DNA from: Odontocerum albicorne
Lineage: Eukaryota > Arthropoda > Insecta > Trichoptera > Odontoceridae
Reading direction: 5' to 3'
Length of the DNA stretch: 64,000 nucleotides
Assembly (NCBI GenBank): GCA_949825065.1
Contig: OX463838.1
Location: 2,706,251-2,770,250 of the forward strand
The notes beneath the pieces were generated by a model, which was not told where the DNA came from, made no database searches, and saw nothing but the letters and a program-made list of their open reading frames with translations. How positions within the stretch are numbered: position 1 is the first letter of the stretch; every line of letters begins with the position of its first letter. The translations under genes and the position numbers were made by a program. Below are positions 9,640 through 19,291 of this stretch, piece after piece.

Positions 9640-10095
9640 CGATATTTTCTCACATAAAAGAAGCAAATTTTTGACATTTATTTCGAAAATTTAAATAATG
9701 AACGTTATTAAGTGATATTGAATTTTTTTTTTAAATGTAAAGCCTTCGCATTTTCAACAAGTTTCCCAGCAAGGATAATTAATGACTCGAACAGTGTCAC
9801 CTTTCAATAAAAAGAAAAATTGACGGCCCAACAATTTGTTGCTGAAAAAACATTCTTTTAAATTGTATATTTTTCAGGAAGTTTTTCAGCATTAGAGGTC
9901 AAACCGTCTTTGAAGCGTTTTTTAACAAAAAATAACGACCAAATATATTCACATTTCTTACTTTGAAAGAAATTGATACTTCAAATATGCGTGGGCTCAA
10001 TCGGAAAGAACAAAGTAATTAAAAAAACAAATCTTCAGCAACATTTACATCAGAATGGCGAGAAATTACTCGAGAAATATTGACAATTAGTCCAA
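9640..10095. other. Unassigned AT-rich spacer between two satellites
   Basis: I see no gene, element end or repeat in this stretch. It separates the 35-bp and 45-bp arrays. Confidence 0.5.
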
Positions 10096-10099
10096 GGGA

Positions 10100-11213
10100 T
10101 GAGGTCAACAGTGCATAAACTATAGCACTCCATGAAGTACGCGTATTGGTCAACAGTGCATAAACTATAGCACTCTATAAAGGACGCGTATTGGTCAACA
10201 GTGCATAAACTATAGCAATCCATAAAGCACACGTATTGGTCAACAGTGCATAAATTATAACACACCATTAAGTACGTGTATTGGTCAACAGTACACAAAC
10301 TATAGCAGTCCATAAAGTACGCGTATTGGTCAACAGTACATAAACTATAGCACTCCATAAAGTACGCGTATTGGTCAACAGTGCATGAACTATATCACTT
10401 CATAAAGTACGCGTATTAGCCAACAGTACATAAACTATAGCACTCCATAAAGTACGCGTATTGGTTAACAGTGCATAAATTATAACAATCCATAAAGTAC
10501 GCGTATTGGTTAACAGTGCATAAACTATAGCATTCCACAAAGCACACGTATCGATCAAGTGTATAAATTATAGCACACCATTAAGTACTTGTATTGGTTA
10601 ATAGTGCATAAACTATAGTACTCCATGAAGTACGCGTATTGGTCAATAGTGCATAAACTATAGCACTCGTTAAATACGCGTATTGGTAACAGTGCATAAA
10701 CTATAGCACTCCATATAGTACGTGTATTGGTCAACGATGCATAAACTATAGCACTCCATAAAGTACGCGTATTGGCCAACGGTGCGTAAATTATAATACT
10801 CCATAAAGTACTCGTATTGGTCAACAGTGCATAAACTATAGCACTCCATAAAGTACGCATATTGGTCAACAGTGCATAAACTATAACACGCCATGAAGTA
10901 CGCGTATTGGTCAACAGTGCATAAACTATAGCACTCCATAAAGTACGTGTATTGGTCAACAGTGCATAAACTATAGCACTCAATATAGTACGCGTATTGG
11001 TCAACAGTGCATAAACTACATCACTCCATAAAGTACGCGTATTGGTCACAGTGCATAAACTATAGCACTCCATAAAGTACGCGTATTGGTCAACAGTGCA
11101 TAAACTATAGCGCACCATAAAGTACGCGTATTGATCAACAGTGCATAAACTATAGCGCTCCATAAAGTACGCGTATTGATCAACAGTGCATAAACTAGTG
11201 CACTCCATAAATT
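10100..11213. repeat. 45-bp satellite array, about 25 copies
   Basis: The unit is about 45 bp, with blocks TATAGCACTCCATAAAG, TACGCGTATTGG and TCAACAGTGCATAAAC. Because 45 is a multiple of three, minus-strand frames stay open for long distances and read MECYSLCTVDQYAYF over and over; this is a by-product of the period. Single-base indels switch frame within the array. The right edge ends in the variant ACTAGTGCA. Three more monomers sit 4.6 kb away at 15816-15959. Confidence 0.95.
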
Positions 11214-11283
11214 TTGATGATAAGGACTTTCAAGCCTTATTCGACCAAACAGCATACATTTTCTGGAAATTTGTTAAGGTTCT

Positions 11284-11480
11284 TTTCAAGGTGCCAAAGA
11301 TGACCTCCGTAGCCAAGTTGTTAAAACGACTGTTTTTCAATCCGGGGTTGACGGGATCGATTCTTGTTGATACCCAATTTAAAATAAACTAGTCTCATTT
11401 TCACTTAACGCCTTTTTAACATATTTTAAGGTAGTTAGAATAGATTCTCACATGTCGAATATCCAACCAGGTTACACTGG
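11284..11480 (+). repeat. SINE-1 (tRNA-derived), diverged copy
   Basis: The head GACCTCCGTAGCCAAGTTG and GGGATCGATTCTTG correspond to RNA polymerase III A and B boxes of the SINE-1 head. The body motif TTTTCACTTAA-CGCC follows, as in the copy at 37130. The tail is degraded. Confidence 0.55.
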
Positions 11481-11604
11481 TTTTCAAAAGAAAACAGTTT
11501 TGGAATAATGTTCTCTAAATAAATTAATAATTGTGTAATATTAAAGAATGGAAGAACAAATTAATTAATTTGAATCAAATCCTTATGGAATGATAAAATG
11601 ATAT

Positions 11605-11981
11605 ATGAGTCGTTTAGTACCAAAAACAGCAATCTGTCGATTTTGCGTGAATTGAGTTAAAACCGAGGAAATGTTCCTATTGTAAAACTACACATTTTTA
11701 AATGTTTACATGGTAACAACAACAACAATAACTCTTATATTGTTGTTTTTACACATTTTTAAATGTTTACATGGTAACAACAACAACAATAACTCTTATA
11801 TTGTTGTTTTTACACATTTTTAAATGTTTACATGGTAACAACAACAATAACCTTTATATTGTTGTTGTTGTTACCATGTTAACATTTAAAAATGTGTAGT
11901 TTTACAATAGGAACATTCCTCGCATTTAATTCAATTCATGCAAAATCGACAGATTACTGTTTTTGATACTAAACGACTCAT
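11605..11981. mobile_element. Foldback element with ~125-bp arms and internal triplication
   Basis: ATGAGTCGTTTAGTACC at the left is mirrored by GATACTAAACGACTCAT at the right, and complementarity continues with few mismatches for roughly 125 bp. The loop holds three tandem copies of a ~63-bp unit (ACACATTTTTAAATG, ACATGGTAACAACAAC, CTTATATTGTTG). No coding sequence. It resembles a foldback MITE; superfamily unknown. Confidence 0.7.
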
Positions 11982-12149
11982 GTTTATTACAAATTTATTA
12001 TACTGGTATAAAATATGCTAAGCTATAAAAAATATTGAATGAATGAGGTGTTGAATGACAATTAATATGTTGTCCTGCGTCATTATACAGTTATGCCGAA
12101 AGTAGAGTAATTAATATAGTGAAAGGAACCTTGACTGAGTGTTTAAATA

Positions 12150-12270
12150 TTACAAAAGAGGTAAAGTAATGATGTGTTATGTCACCCTTGTTATTTTATA
12201 TTTAAATAGATTCAATAGGTGTCATACAAATATCGAAAAGTAAAATGTATGCGGATTGCTACAGGTTAAA
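12150..12270 (+). pseudogene. LINE-A reverse transcriptase fragment split by LINE-F
   Basis: Frames read CYVTLVILYLNRF and, shifted, KMYADCYRL, corresponding to the RQGCVMSP and YADD regions. The copy continues at 13432 beyond the LINE-F insertion. Confidence 0.5.
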
Positions 12271-12280
12271 ATGTAAAGCC

Positions 12281-13383
12281 TCTCTCTCCGTGGTTGCAGT
12301 CCTAAGACTGGTTTGCAGCAATTTCAACTCTTCTCCTCCATTCCCCCCTGGCATGTGCGGCTCTTTTTAAGTCTGTATATGTTGAGCAGCGCACGTCCAC
12401 CAACAGGTCCTCCAGGTACTCTCGGCGTGGGCGTCTCCTAGAGTTTGTCCCCTCGGTCATACCCTCCATTATGGCATACAAGAGACCCTCTTGTCGTATT
12501 ATATGACCGATCCATCTTGCACGCCTTTCGGACAGGATCCTGAGCAGGTGCCTTCCTCCTTCGATTCGTTGGAGAACCTCTTCATTCGTGATGCGGTCTC
12601 TCCAGGAAATTCCTAATAGTCTTCTATAGGACCACATCTCAAAAGCCTCTAGTCTTCGTCTATCTCTTTCGGATAGGCACCATGTCTCGAAGCCGTACAT
12701 CAAGATACTCCATACATAGGTCTTGATGAGAAGTATTCTCAGTTTTAGGTCTATATTATTTGATTCTATTATTTTCGACCTTTTATTAAATGCAAGTCTA
12801 GCCTGATGTATATGGCTGTCGACCTCGCTCTTGGACCGACCGTCCCATGTTATTTTGCTCCCGAGGTAGACAAACTCCTCGGTGTTCTTTAGTGGTTTAC
12901 CCGACATCACTATTCTCATCTGGTGTTGCGCTCGGCCTACAGTCAGCAGCTTTGTTTTGTCTTTATTTATCTTCATACTGTAGTTATTTTGAAGAACGCT
13001 TTCCATAGTTGTTACGGCCTCTTGTAGTTCCTCTTCACTTTCAGCAACCATAGCAATATCGTCAGCGAACCTTATCATATCCACCTTTTGCCCGTGTATC
13101 TTTACACCTTCTCTGTGACTCATTCTCTCTCTCAAGTCGTCAATCGCGCTCTGTATATAGGCGTTAAAAAGAACAGGTGACAGAGAGCATCCCTGCCTTA
13201 CCCCTTGTCTTATATTGGCTTCCTTTGTGTCCTCGTCACATCTGATTATAGCGGCCTCATTCTTGTATTGCGTCTGGATTATACGTCTATCTCTGTATTT
13301 GATATCAATTCTCTTCAAAATCTCGAATAGTCTTTTCCATTCTACTTTGTCAAAAGCTTTCTCCAGGTCTATGAATGCGATGT
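12281..13383 (-). mobile_element. LINE-F (RTE/L2-like non-LTR retrotransposon), 5'-truncated with 10-bp duplication
   Basis: ATGTAAAGCC occurs on both sides, at 12271-12280 and 13384-13393, marking a target-site duplication. The insert is the last 1.1 kb of a non-LTR element on the minus strand and interrupts LINE-A. Its 3' UTR is very short and contains a hairpin, CAGTCTTAGGACTG, and ends CCACGGAGAGAG without poly-A. Confidence 0.85.
12302..13383 (-). CDS. LINE-F reverse transcriptase, C-terminal 360 residues
   Basis: The frame is open from the truncated 5' edge to the stop; no real initiator is present. In order: motif A AFIDLEKAFDKV at the start, the RQGCSLSPVLFNAYI box, FADDIAMVAES (catalytic F-A-D-D), KINKDKTKLL, the thumb YLGSKITWDG, SILMYGFETWCL, EMWSYRRLLGISW and RRARWIGHIIRQ. 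All expected reverse transcriptase residues after motif A are intact, including both aspartates of FADD. The N-terminal endonuclease and finger domains are missing, so this copy cannot move itself. Together with the clean target duplication it is one of the youngest LINE insertions here. Confidence 0.85.
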
Positions 13384-13448
13384 ATGTAAAGCCATAGTGA
13401 TTAAAAGCGTGTAATGTAAAGCCATAGTGATTAAAAGCGTGAAAGGAA
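13384..13448. repeat. 31-bp tandem duplication at LINE-F 5' junction
   Basis: ATGTAAAGCCATAGTGATT followed by AAAAGCGTGTA occurs twice in direct succession. The first copy begins with the target duplication of LINE-F. Confidence 0.8.
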
Positions 13449-13570
13449 AATTATATTCGATTTATGGGTGATTGATAAAAGATCAGTACAAATTGAGGAA
13501 TTCTACTATTTGGGTAGCATTTTTTCAGATGTTAAAAGAATTACAAGGAATATTAAAAGGGGATTTTTTA
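13432..13570 (+). pseudogene. LINE-A reverse transcriptase fragment, continuation
   Basis: The frame reads RSVQIEEFYYLGSIFSDV then KRITRNIKR, the YLGS palm/thumb motif of LINE-A (compare YLGIIFSVTGRITKDIERR at 1917). It continues the copy broken at 12270. Confidence 0.6.
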
Positions 13571-13574
13571 AGAT

Positions 13575-14236
13575 TTTTTTTGAACCGGTTTGAAATAGAT
13601 TTTTGTAGTTATTTTTTGTGATTTTTTCCCCGTGATGAAAGAGATTTGTAACGTTGCAAACTGTTTGATGTCATTTTTTATATTTTGTTTTCAACTTGTT
13701 TTTTTTTTTATAGATTTGTCTTTTGAGTTTGTATTGTTTGCGCAGTGTGGGCTGTGCGTCTGTGGACGTCCCCGTATTATCTTCGTAATATGTGATTTTG
13801 TACGATTTGATACCTGTTTCTTTCTTGTTGTAATTATATGCGGCACATTCTAGGATGAACTTTTTGGTCTGTCTGGAGGGATGAAGTGTGAGGACTTTGA
13901 TTCGCGTGATATATATACATACGTTATAAAGTCTCCCAGTTTATCGAGTTAATGAGAATACGTAACGGGGTATTGTAAATATAATAATCAAAAATCGAAA
14001 AGAAATATCATTTTATTTTTTCATGTTATGTCCTTAGTAAAATACAGGCTGAAAGCCTAGAATACCGGAGACACGACAAATGAAAGGCAACAAACACAGA
14101 TCCATTAAAATTGTGTGTCCAACCTGTTATTTTTTTCACAAATTAAATATTTATAAAATTTCTTATCATGTTAAAATAAATAAAATATAAATAAATTATT
14201 ACATTTTATTTATTGTACAGGCGTTAATATTATATG
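13575..14236. other. Unassigned AT-rich stretch
   Basis: A T-rich frame at 13632-13853 shows no motif and I do not call it. The segment 14076-14132 (GACAAATGAAAGGCAAC... and AAAATTGTGTGT) is repeated in reverse complement at 39640-39692, so it is probably part of a dispersed repeat. Confidence 0.45.
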
Positions 14237-14280
14237 GAGGTTTAAAGACATTGTAATTTGTTTTATCAAGCACTGTTTAT

Positions 14281-14345
14281 TTCACTTTGTATAACGGTAT
14301 AACCCTACCGGTTTCAAGGGTTTTTACCTCATCATCAGGGCATAA
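14281..14345 (-). ncRNA. Hammerhead ribozyme motif, minus strand
   Basis: Minus strand reads CTGATGA (14332-14338), then GAAAC, stem III CGGTA/TACCG and GTT. All core positions fit CUGANGA, GAAA and NUH. Confidence 0.65.
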
Positions 14346-14354
14346 ATAAGTCTT

Positions 14355-14435
14355 GTTTGTACTCTCCTAATGATAAGGTGAACACTTTGAACCTATAGGG
14401 TTATACCGTTACATAAAGTGGAATAAACAGTTTTT
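14355..14435 (+). ncRNA. Degenerate hammerhead copy
   Basis: CTAATGA replaces CTGATGA and GAAC replaces GAAAC, so the core is broken, but the TACCGTTAC region is kept. Probably inactive. Confidence 0.45.
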
Positions 14436-14611
14436 AAATATTTTTATTATATACTGTTTATAGTTAAGGCATTAACATTGTGGAGGTTTAAATACATTGT
14501 AATTTGTTTTATCAAGCACTGTTTATTCCACTTTATATAACGGTATAACCCTACCGGTGTCAAGGTTTTTACCTCACCATCAGGGAAGCACAAATAAGTC
14601 TTGTTTGTGTT

Positions 14612-14965
14612 CTCCTAATGATAAGGTGAACTGGTACCAATATACACGATTCGGTGGACGTTTGGGATGGAGACTGAGGGCTGAGGGAGGCATGGGACGA
14701 TCTCGGCCAGCAGCTGAGAGATTTTCGAGATATATGTGTTTACCAGATGTTCGCCTTGATGTACTGACTTAGAAATTTCTAGGGCCTCTAATCTGTCCAA
14801 TTTATTTCCGTTACTACTGATATGTAAAAAATTGGCATCATTGATAGAATAAGTATGGTTTTCACGGTGACAATGATTAGCCATTTCAGAATAAATTAGA
14901 GGATTTGTTAAGGCGAATTTGTGTTCACGAAATCTCTTTTCAAAGGATCTTCCTGTCTTTCCTAT
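14612..14965 (-). pseudogene. Penelope-like GIY-YIG endonuclease fragment
   Basis: Minus strand reads MANHCHRENHTYSINDANF then GNKLDRLEALEISKSVHQGE, closely matching the C-terminus of the copy at 1180. Upstream bases (up to 14965) encode the TGRSFEKRFREHK-like segment around the GIY-YIG arginine. The GIY box itself is lost where the plus-strand end abuts at about 14970. Confidence 0.7.
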
Positions 14966-15003
14966 ACAGAAATAATCACCAGTTCGAACAGAATTCAGTC
15001 TGG

Positions 15004-15072
15004 TTTGTGCTCCCCTGAAGATGAGGTGAAACCCTTGAAACCGATGGGGTTATACCGTTACAAAAAGTGGAA
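15004..15072 (+). ncRNA. Hammerhead ribozyme motif, plus strand
   Basis: CTGAAGA at 15015-15021, GAAA at 15037-15040 and GTT at 15057-15059 fit the core. Stem III is weakened (CGATG against TACCG). Activity may be reduced. Confidence 0.6.
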
Positions 15073-15429
15073 TAAACAGTGTTTGATAAAACAAATTTGT
15101 TTTTATTACATATTCTGTCCTACTCAATGTGTTAAACACTCCCTACTGGTTCTTTTATTTTTGTAATAAAGTTCATTGTAAGTTTATTTATTAGGTGGTA
15201 ACATAAGTTGTGTCCGTTTTTTTCCAAATTAAAAATGAGCACCAAAAGTAAAATAAAATGGTAAAGGTTATACGTCATTCGAAAGAAAATTTTCGTCATT
15301 CGAAAGAAGATATTGTGTTTGTATTAACGTTACATATATTATTTTATTTGATTACAAGCCCTTAAAATGGAATGTCAAGTAGACGAAAGTGAGCATTTTC
15401 GACAATTCCTTCTGTTAGCGTTCAATTGT

Positions 15430-15995
15430 CGAACGTTAATTTTTGTTGTTTTCACTCAAAACACGTGGAACCCAAGCGCCGAACTTCTGGACTTTTCACA
15501 TTGATTTAAGATGGCGGTATACAGTCATGTGACTACAATTCATCTGCTCAGCCAATTCTACGGTGGTTTGAAGGGGATCTTCATGAATAATATGGTTTAA
15601 GCGGTCCTCATCGAAGTCCACTGGTCGTCTGGAACGTTCCATGTCTTTCAGGTCGAAATTACCGCCTTTGAAACGCTAAAACCACCGACGAGCTGTCCTT
15701 TTATTCATAGCATCTTCACCATACACTTCGCGAATATCGCGAATAGCTTTGGCAGTTTTATTCCCTCGATTGAACGCGAACAGAATGAGGTGTCGAAAAT
15801 GCTCACTTTCGTCTATAGCACTCTATAAAGTACGCGTATTGGTCAACAGTGCTTAAATTATAACAATACATAAAGTACGCATATTGGTCAACAGTGCATA
15901 AACTATAGCACTCCATAAAGAACGCGTATTAGTCAACAGTGCATAAACTAGTGCATATACGTCTACTTGACATTCCCTTTTGAAGGCTTGTAAAC
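15430..15995 (-). pseudogene. Mariner-B transposase, N-terminal half
   Basis: Minus-strand translation from about 15984 starts MECQVDESEHF at the intact-family position, then RGNKTAKAIRDIREVYGEDA, NKRTARRWF, FDLKDMERSRRPVDFDEDRL, TTVELAEQMNCSHMTVYRHL and GAWVPRVLSENNKN. These are the two helix-turn-helix DNA-binding motifs and the WVPHELSE linker of mariner transposases. There are stop codons, and the catalytic domain is absent. The coding start is separated from the rest by the satellite insertion. Confidence 0.7.
15816..15959. repeat. Three 45-bp satellite monomers inserted in mariner
   Basis: The mariner sequence should read TTTCGTCTACTTGAC. Instead CGTCTA appears at 15810-15815 and again at 15960-15965, enclosing 144 bp of the 45-bp satellite whose main array is at 10100-11213. 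The insert begins TAGCACTC and ends ACTAGTGCATATA; the main array also ends in ACTAGTGCA. Confidence 0.85.
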
Positions 15996-16152
15996 AAATA
16001 AAATAATATATGTAATGTAAAAGCAAACACAATATCTTTTAGAGCAGAATTTTTTTTTCGAATGACGTATAACCTTTACCGTTTTGTTTTACTTTTGGTG
16101 CTTATTTTTAATTTGGAAAAAAAACGGACACAACTTATGTTAACATCCAATA

Positions 16153-16665
16153 CATAAATAAATATATAATGAATGCTTTGTATGGATATATGTATGCATT
16201 CAATTAACTTTGAAAATATATAACAATGAATATGAAAACAGCGGATCGCCACATACATTTGTGTCCAAATGGTATTCCACCCATTCAGCTAGTTGCATAA
16301 AATTTGCCTCACTGTTGTTTGAATATTTTGCACAGCACAGCTAACTACAGCAGAATCAAAACGGCAATTATTATTATTGTTGGCAGTCGAGTTCTCGCAT
16401 AGCGCCAGAGCCGGGACACAGTACATGAAGATCGAGTAACAGCTCTGAATTATTTATCGTCGTTGCTGGGTCTCGTAGTCGAGGATTCCTCGCTATAACT
16501 ACATCTATTCTGTTGGAAAGTAAAGCTGTGCCCCAGTACACCAGTATATTCATTGAACAAACCACTAACGGCATCTGAAAGAACAACGAAGGGAGACGAT
16601 CGAAGCACACCGGTATGCTTTTTTTTTTAAAGAATAAATATGTCAAAATATGGATCCCAGCCTTG
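16153..16665. other. Mostly unassigned; contains a short dispersed repeat
   Basis: The segment 16457-16545 (CGTCGTTGCTGGGTCTCGTA...GGAAAGTAAAGC) is similar to 42935-43020 just after LINE-H coding. It is probably a LINE-H 3' UTR or shared repeat. No gene seen. Confidence 0.4.
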
Positions 16666-16669
16666 TTAA

Positions 16670-17280
16670 CGTTTCCCTTCCTGTGCTAAAAAAATCAGCG
16701 TGTTTCAGTGCTGTGTATTCAATACACATCAATACATATGTAAAAATGAGAGATTTAAAATCGGAAAAATAAGAATATTCATAGCCTATCACTTAAATTA
16801 ATTAAAATTAGAAAGTCAAAAGTGATAATAATTGAAATTTAATTGCTGAAAACTTGAAAAAAAAAAACATCGGCCGACGTTAACAAAACGGGCGAAGAGA
16901 CCATTTCAAATGAATGCCCGCGAGCTACTGAAGCGAGCGAACTGAGATTCTATTTCTTGCGCTCCCATATACCGAAGTAGAGTGAGAGTGAGACGTGAAT
17001 AGCGTCGCTTCTCACCCATTGCGGTTTTTTTAGAATGAATATGCCTACGTCGCACTGGCACACGTTTGATTGTAATGGTGAATTTATTCCCGATTTTCAC
17101 AAAATATCTCTGATGTGGCCGATAAGTGCTAATTATTATTAATATTATTTTTTTCATTCAATGCGTAAATGTATTACGGAGGAATACCTAAAATCTGAAC
17201 CCAGTATTTATTATATTTATAGAGATATTAAAGTTTTTAGAAGCAATGTGTACTAGTTACACATCACAGGGAAGGAAGGG
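16670..17280 (+). mobile_element. TTAA-flanked piggyBac-type MITE, copy 2
   Basis: Flanked by TTAA at 16666-16669 and 17281-17284. Ends CGTTTCCCTTCCTGTGC and CACAGGGAAGGAAGGG are inverted repeats. Internal sequence matches copies 3 and 4 throughout (GTATTCAATACACATC, GATTTAAAATCGG, GCACACGTTTGATTG). No transposase. Confidence 0.85.
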
Positions 17281-17284
17281 TTAA

Positions 17285-18054
17285 AGTGTTCGTTACACGT
17301 GATAGACGTTACGCGAGTATTGTTGCCTGTTCACGTACTGTTGTTTTTCCAACACGTAAGATGATCGAGTTACTTGCCAACTAAAGTGGTTCATAGCCCG
17401 AAGGATCGATTACTGGTGCCGTAGAGCAGATTGTCTTTTAGTCACGGTCTTCAACATGTCATCACCGATTCAGAAATGCTATATAGTAGAATACAATACT
17501 AATAAATAAATGATATTAGAATATACCGGTACTTTGGTGGATTTTTTTTTCACTAACGCCTTGGCTCTACTGCCGGTCCTGCAATTCATTTATTGCGTTG
17601 AAGCGCTGCAAACATGTAATTATAAGTTGATTAAGTTTTGATTAAACATTCAACAGAGCAGCGCAATTTGCTCACCCAAACACCGAACACCCGTTCCAAT
17701 GTCACTTTTTTAGCAGTCACCGCGAGTGACGTCCGACAAGCAACCGACCGATACGAGATCGTGACGGCCGTAGCTGTGTTGTCACATCTTGTTTCAAATA
17801 AATATAGAAATAATAGTTAGTTTTAAACATATTCACGAAAAGCGTTTCAATGTTTATATCTCATTACTTGATATTTATGTCATTACTTGATCGACTGTTG
17901 AACATAACATATGTTCTCCGGTCGTTGACCTTTAAGATAAAAATTATATTTGTCAGAGATTTAATAAAAAATCATAGTAGTACCCCTTATTCGTGGCAAA
18001 TTTATTACAATGCCTCCAACGGATATCTCAAATTGCGGATAGTAACGAACCTTA
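17285..18054. other. Unassigned stretch
   Basis: A 60-codon frame at 17638-17820 is not recognised. GC is moderately raised at 17285-17470 and 17630-17790. No repeat or RNA gene identified. Confidence 0.4.
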
Positions 18055-18056
18055 TA

Positions 18057-18860
18057 TTAAGGGTGTATTCTACTTTAGAGGCGTGAATTTCGAGCGTTTT
18101 TTTCAGACTAAATAAAAAAAAACTAAAAATATTTTTTTCCAGTTTGTTTATTGATAATTTGAGAATGTGCAAAAAAATGTATGAAAAAAAAAATTTAAAT
18201 TCAAGATATGAATGGTTCAATTAAAATGGGCACTAAGTACCAAAAAAAAAAACAAAAAACCAAAGTATGCAGTTTCGTTCTATATATCATATATAATGAA
18301 ACTGCATACTTAGTTTTTTTTTTGTACTTAGTGCCTATTTTAATTCAACCATTCATATATCTTGTCGTAAAAAAGGAGGTAAACTGGTCGACATGATTGG
18401 AACCTTTTCGTAAGTTTAAAACAAAAATTATACACAGTTTCTTGATAACAAAAAATGTCGTTATAGTTGGTACCAATGCAAAAAAAAATTAAAAAATTTT
18501 ACCCTTTTTTTCAAATTTTTAAAAAATAGCAATAAAAATAGTTTTAAAATTTCCAAGCTAGAAACGATATAAAAACATTTATCAAAGTTTTATACAAAAT
18601 TTGAAGGCAATCGGTTGAAAAAAACTTGAGATTTTATGTCGACCAGGTTGAAAAAGGTAGTTTCGAGAAAAACGCGTTTTTTAAGTTTTGAGATTATTGT
18701 CGGAGTCATTTTGGTGCGGTTTAATTGCTGCCTCATTTATAGCTATAACTTTGTAAATATTGAGAATTTTAAAATTTTCTTTTGAGAACATATTCAAGTT
18801 CTAAACTTTAAGAATATGCAAAAAAAAAGATTTTTTTAAATTTCTAGAGTAGAACTATGT
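18057..18860 (-). mobile_element. TTAA-inserted MITE, second family, copy 2
   Basis: The reverse complement aligns with 2226-2906 over almost its whole length: CTTTAGAGGCGTGAATTTCG near 18075, GTCGACCAGGTTG near 18638, and TTTCTAGAGTAGAA at 18840. It is interrupted by the foldback MITE at 18206-18355. Its left end starts after TTAA at 18057-18060; the right end is decayed. Confidence 0.65.
18206..18355. mobile_element. Foldback MITE (TGAATGGTTGAATT family), copy 1
   Basis: A ~150-bp almost perfect hairpin: ATGAATGGTTCAATTAAAAT at the left mirrors ATTTTAATTCAACCATTCAT at the right, with AAGTATGCAGTTTC pairing with GAAACTGCATACTT in the middle. The uninterrupted sequence AAGATATAACAGC at 2733-2745 shows the empty site. 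A second copy lies at 49727-49877. Confidence 0.85.
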
Positions 18861-18861
18861 T

Positions 18862-19281
18862 TTTTCCTTCATATTAATACTTATAATAATACCCCGTCCG
18901 TTCAACATATCCCACCCACTCGCATTCGATTCTCCATTAATAGATATTTACATATTTGAATGTATTGTCCTAAACTCTTAAAATATTTAGAGCTACAGAA
19001 GTTCTAACATATTCTCATATTGCCTTATATCCTTCAAATAGTTATTGACACAAATCATTCTCTTTACAGGATGGAATGCCTTATTAACTTATAACACTTA
19101 TAAAAAGTTTTAATCTATAAATCAGCCGCAGAAATAAAAGAACAACATTAACTAGAAATAATTTTAATATGTGATTTCATCTTCCTCAAAACACTTTATT
19201 GCCGTAGTGAGATATGTCTGCAGCTTTAAGAAACACTTGAAGACAACCTTTTTTAGAAGTTTCATAAAAATGTATGGTGTT
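18862..19281. other. AT-rich stretch ending in dispersed repeat R1
   Basis: 18862-19180 shows nothing recognisable. 19185-19281 matches, in reverse complement, 43590-43665 (shared GTCTTCAAGTGTTTC...AAAGCTGC). R1 resumes at 20182 after LINE-E. Confidence 0.45.
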
Positions 19282-19291
19282 ATATAAACAC

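Larger units (their letters stand above)
14237..15100. mobile_element. Cluster of Penelope-like ends in alternating orientation
   Basis: Four or more Penelope 3' segments lie back to back. Reading left to right: minus (14237-14345), plus (14350-14435), minus with GIY-YIG coding (14480-14965, containing a short plus piece 14604-14640), then plus (14970-15100). Every segment contains the marker GGTTATACCGTTA or its complement and the AAGTGGAATAAACAG end. Such inverted ends fit Penelope terminal repeats, which are often rearranged and inverted. Confidence 0.75.
15191..16150 (-). mobile_element. Mariner-B, rearranged: 5' half duplicated in inverted orientation
   Basis: Both ends are mariner-B termini (TTAGGTGGTAACATAAG at the left; CTTATGTTAACATCCAA at the right) flanked by TA at 15189-15190 and 16151-16152. 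Inside, 15191-15430 is the 5' end in plus orientation, while 15430-16150 is the 5' half in minus orientation. The element therefore has two 5' ends and no 3' end, a hairpin-like structure. It carries a satellite insertion at 15816-15959. Confidence 0.75.

Noticed and set aside
10555..11208. Long minus-strand frame of 217 codons in the 45-bp array
   Set aside because: It exists only because the period is a multiple of three; neighbouring frames are equally open and indels switch them.
13632..13853. 73-codon frame rich in Phe and Cys
   Set aside because: T-rich composition explains the residues; no motif or partner.
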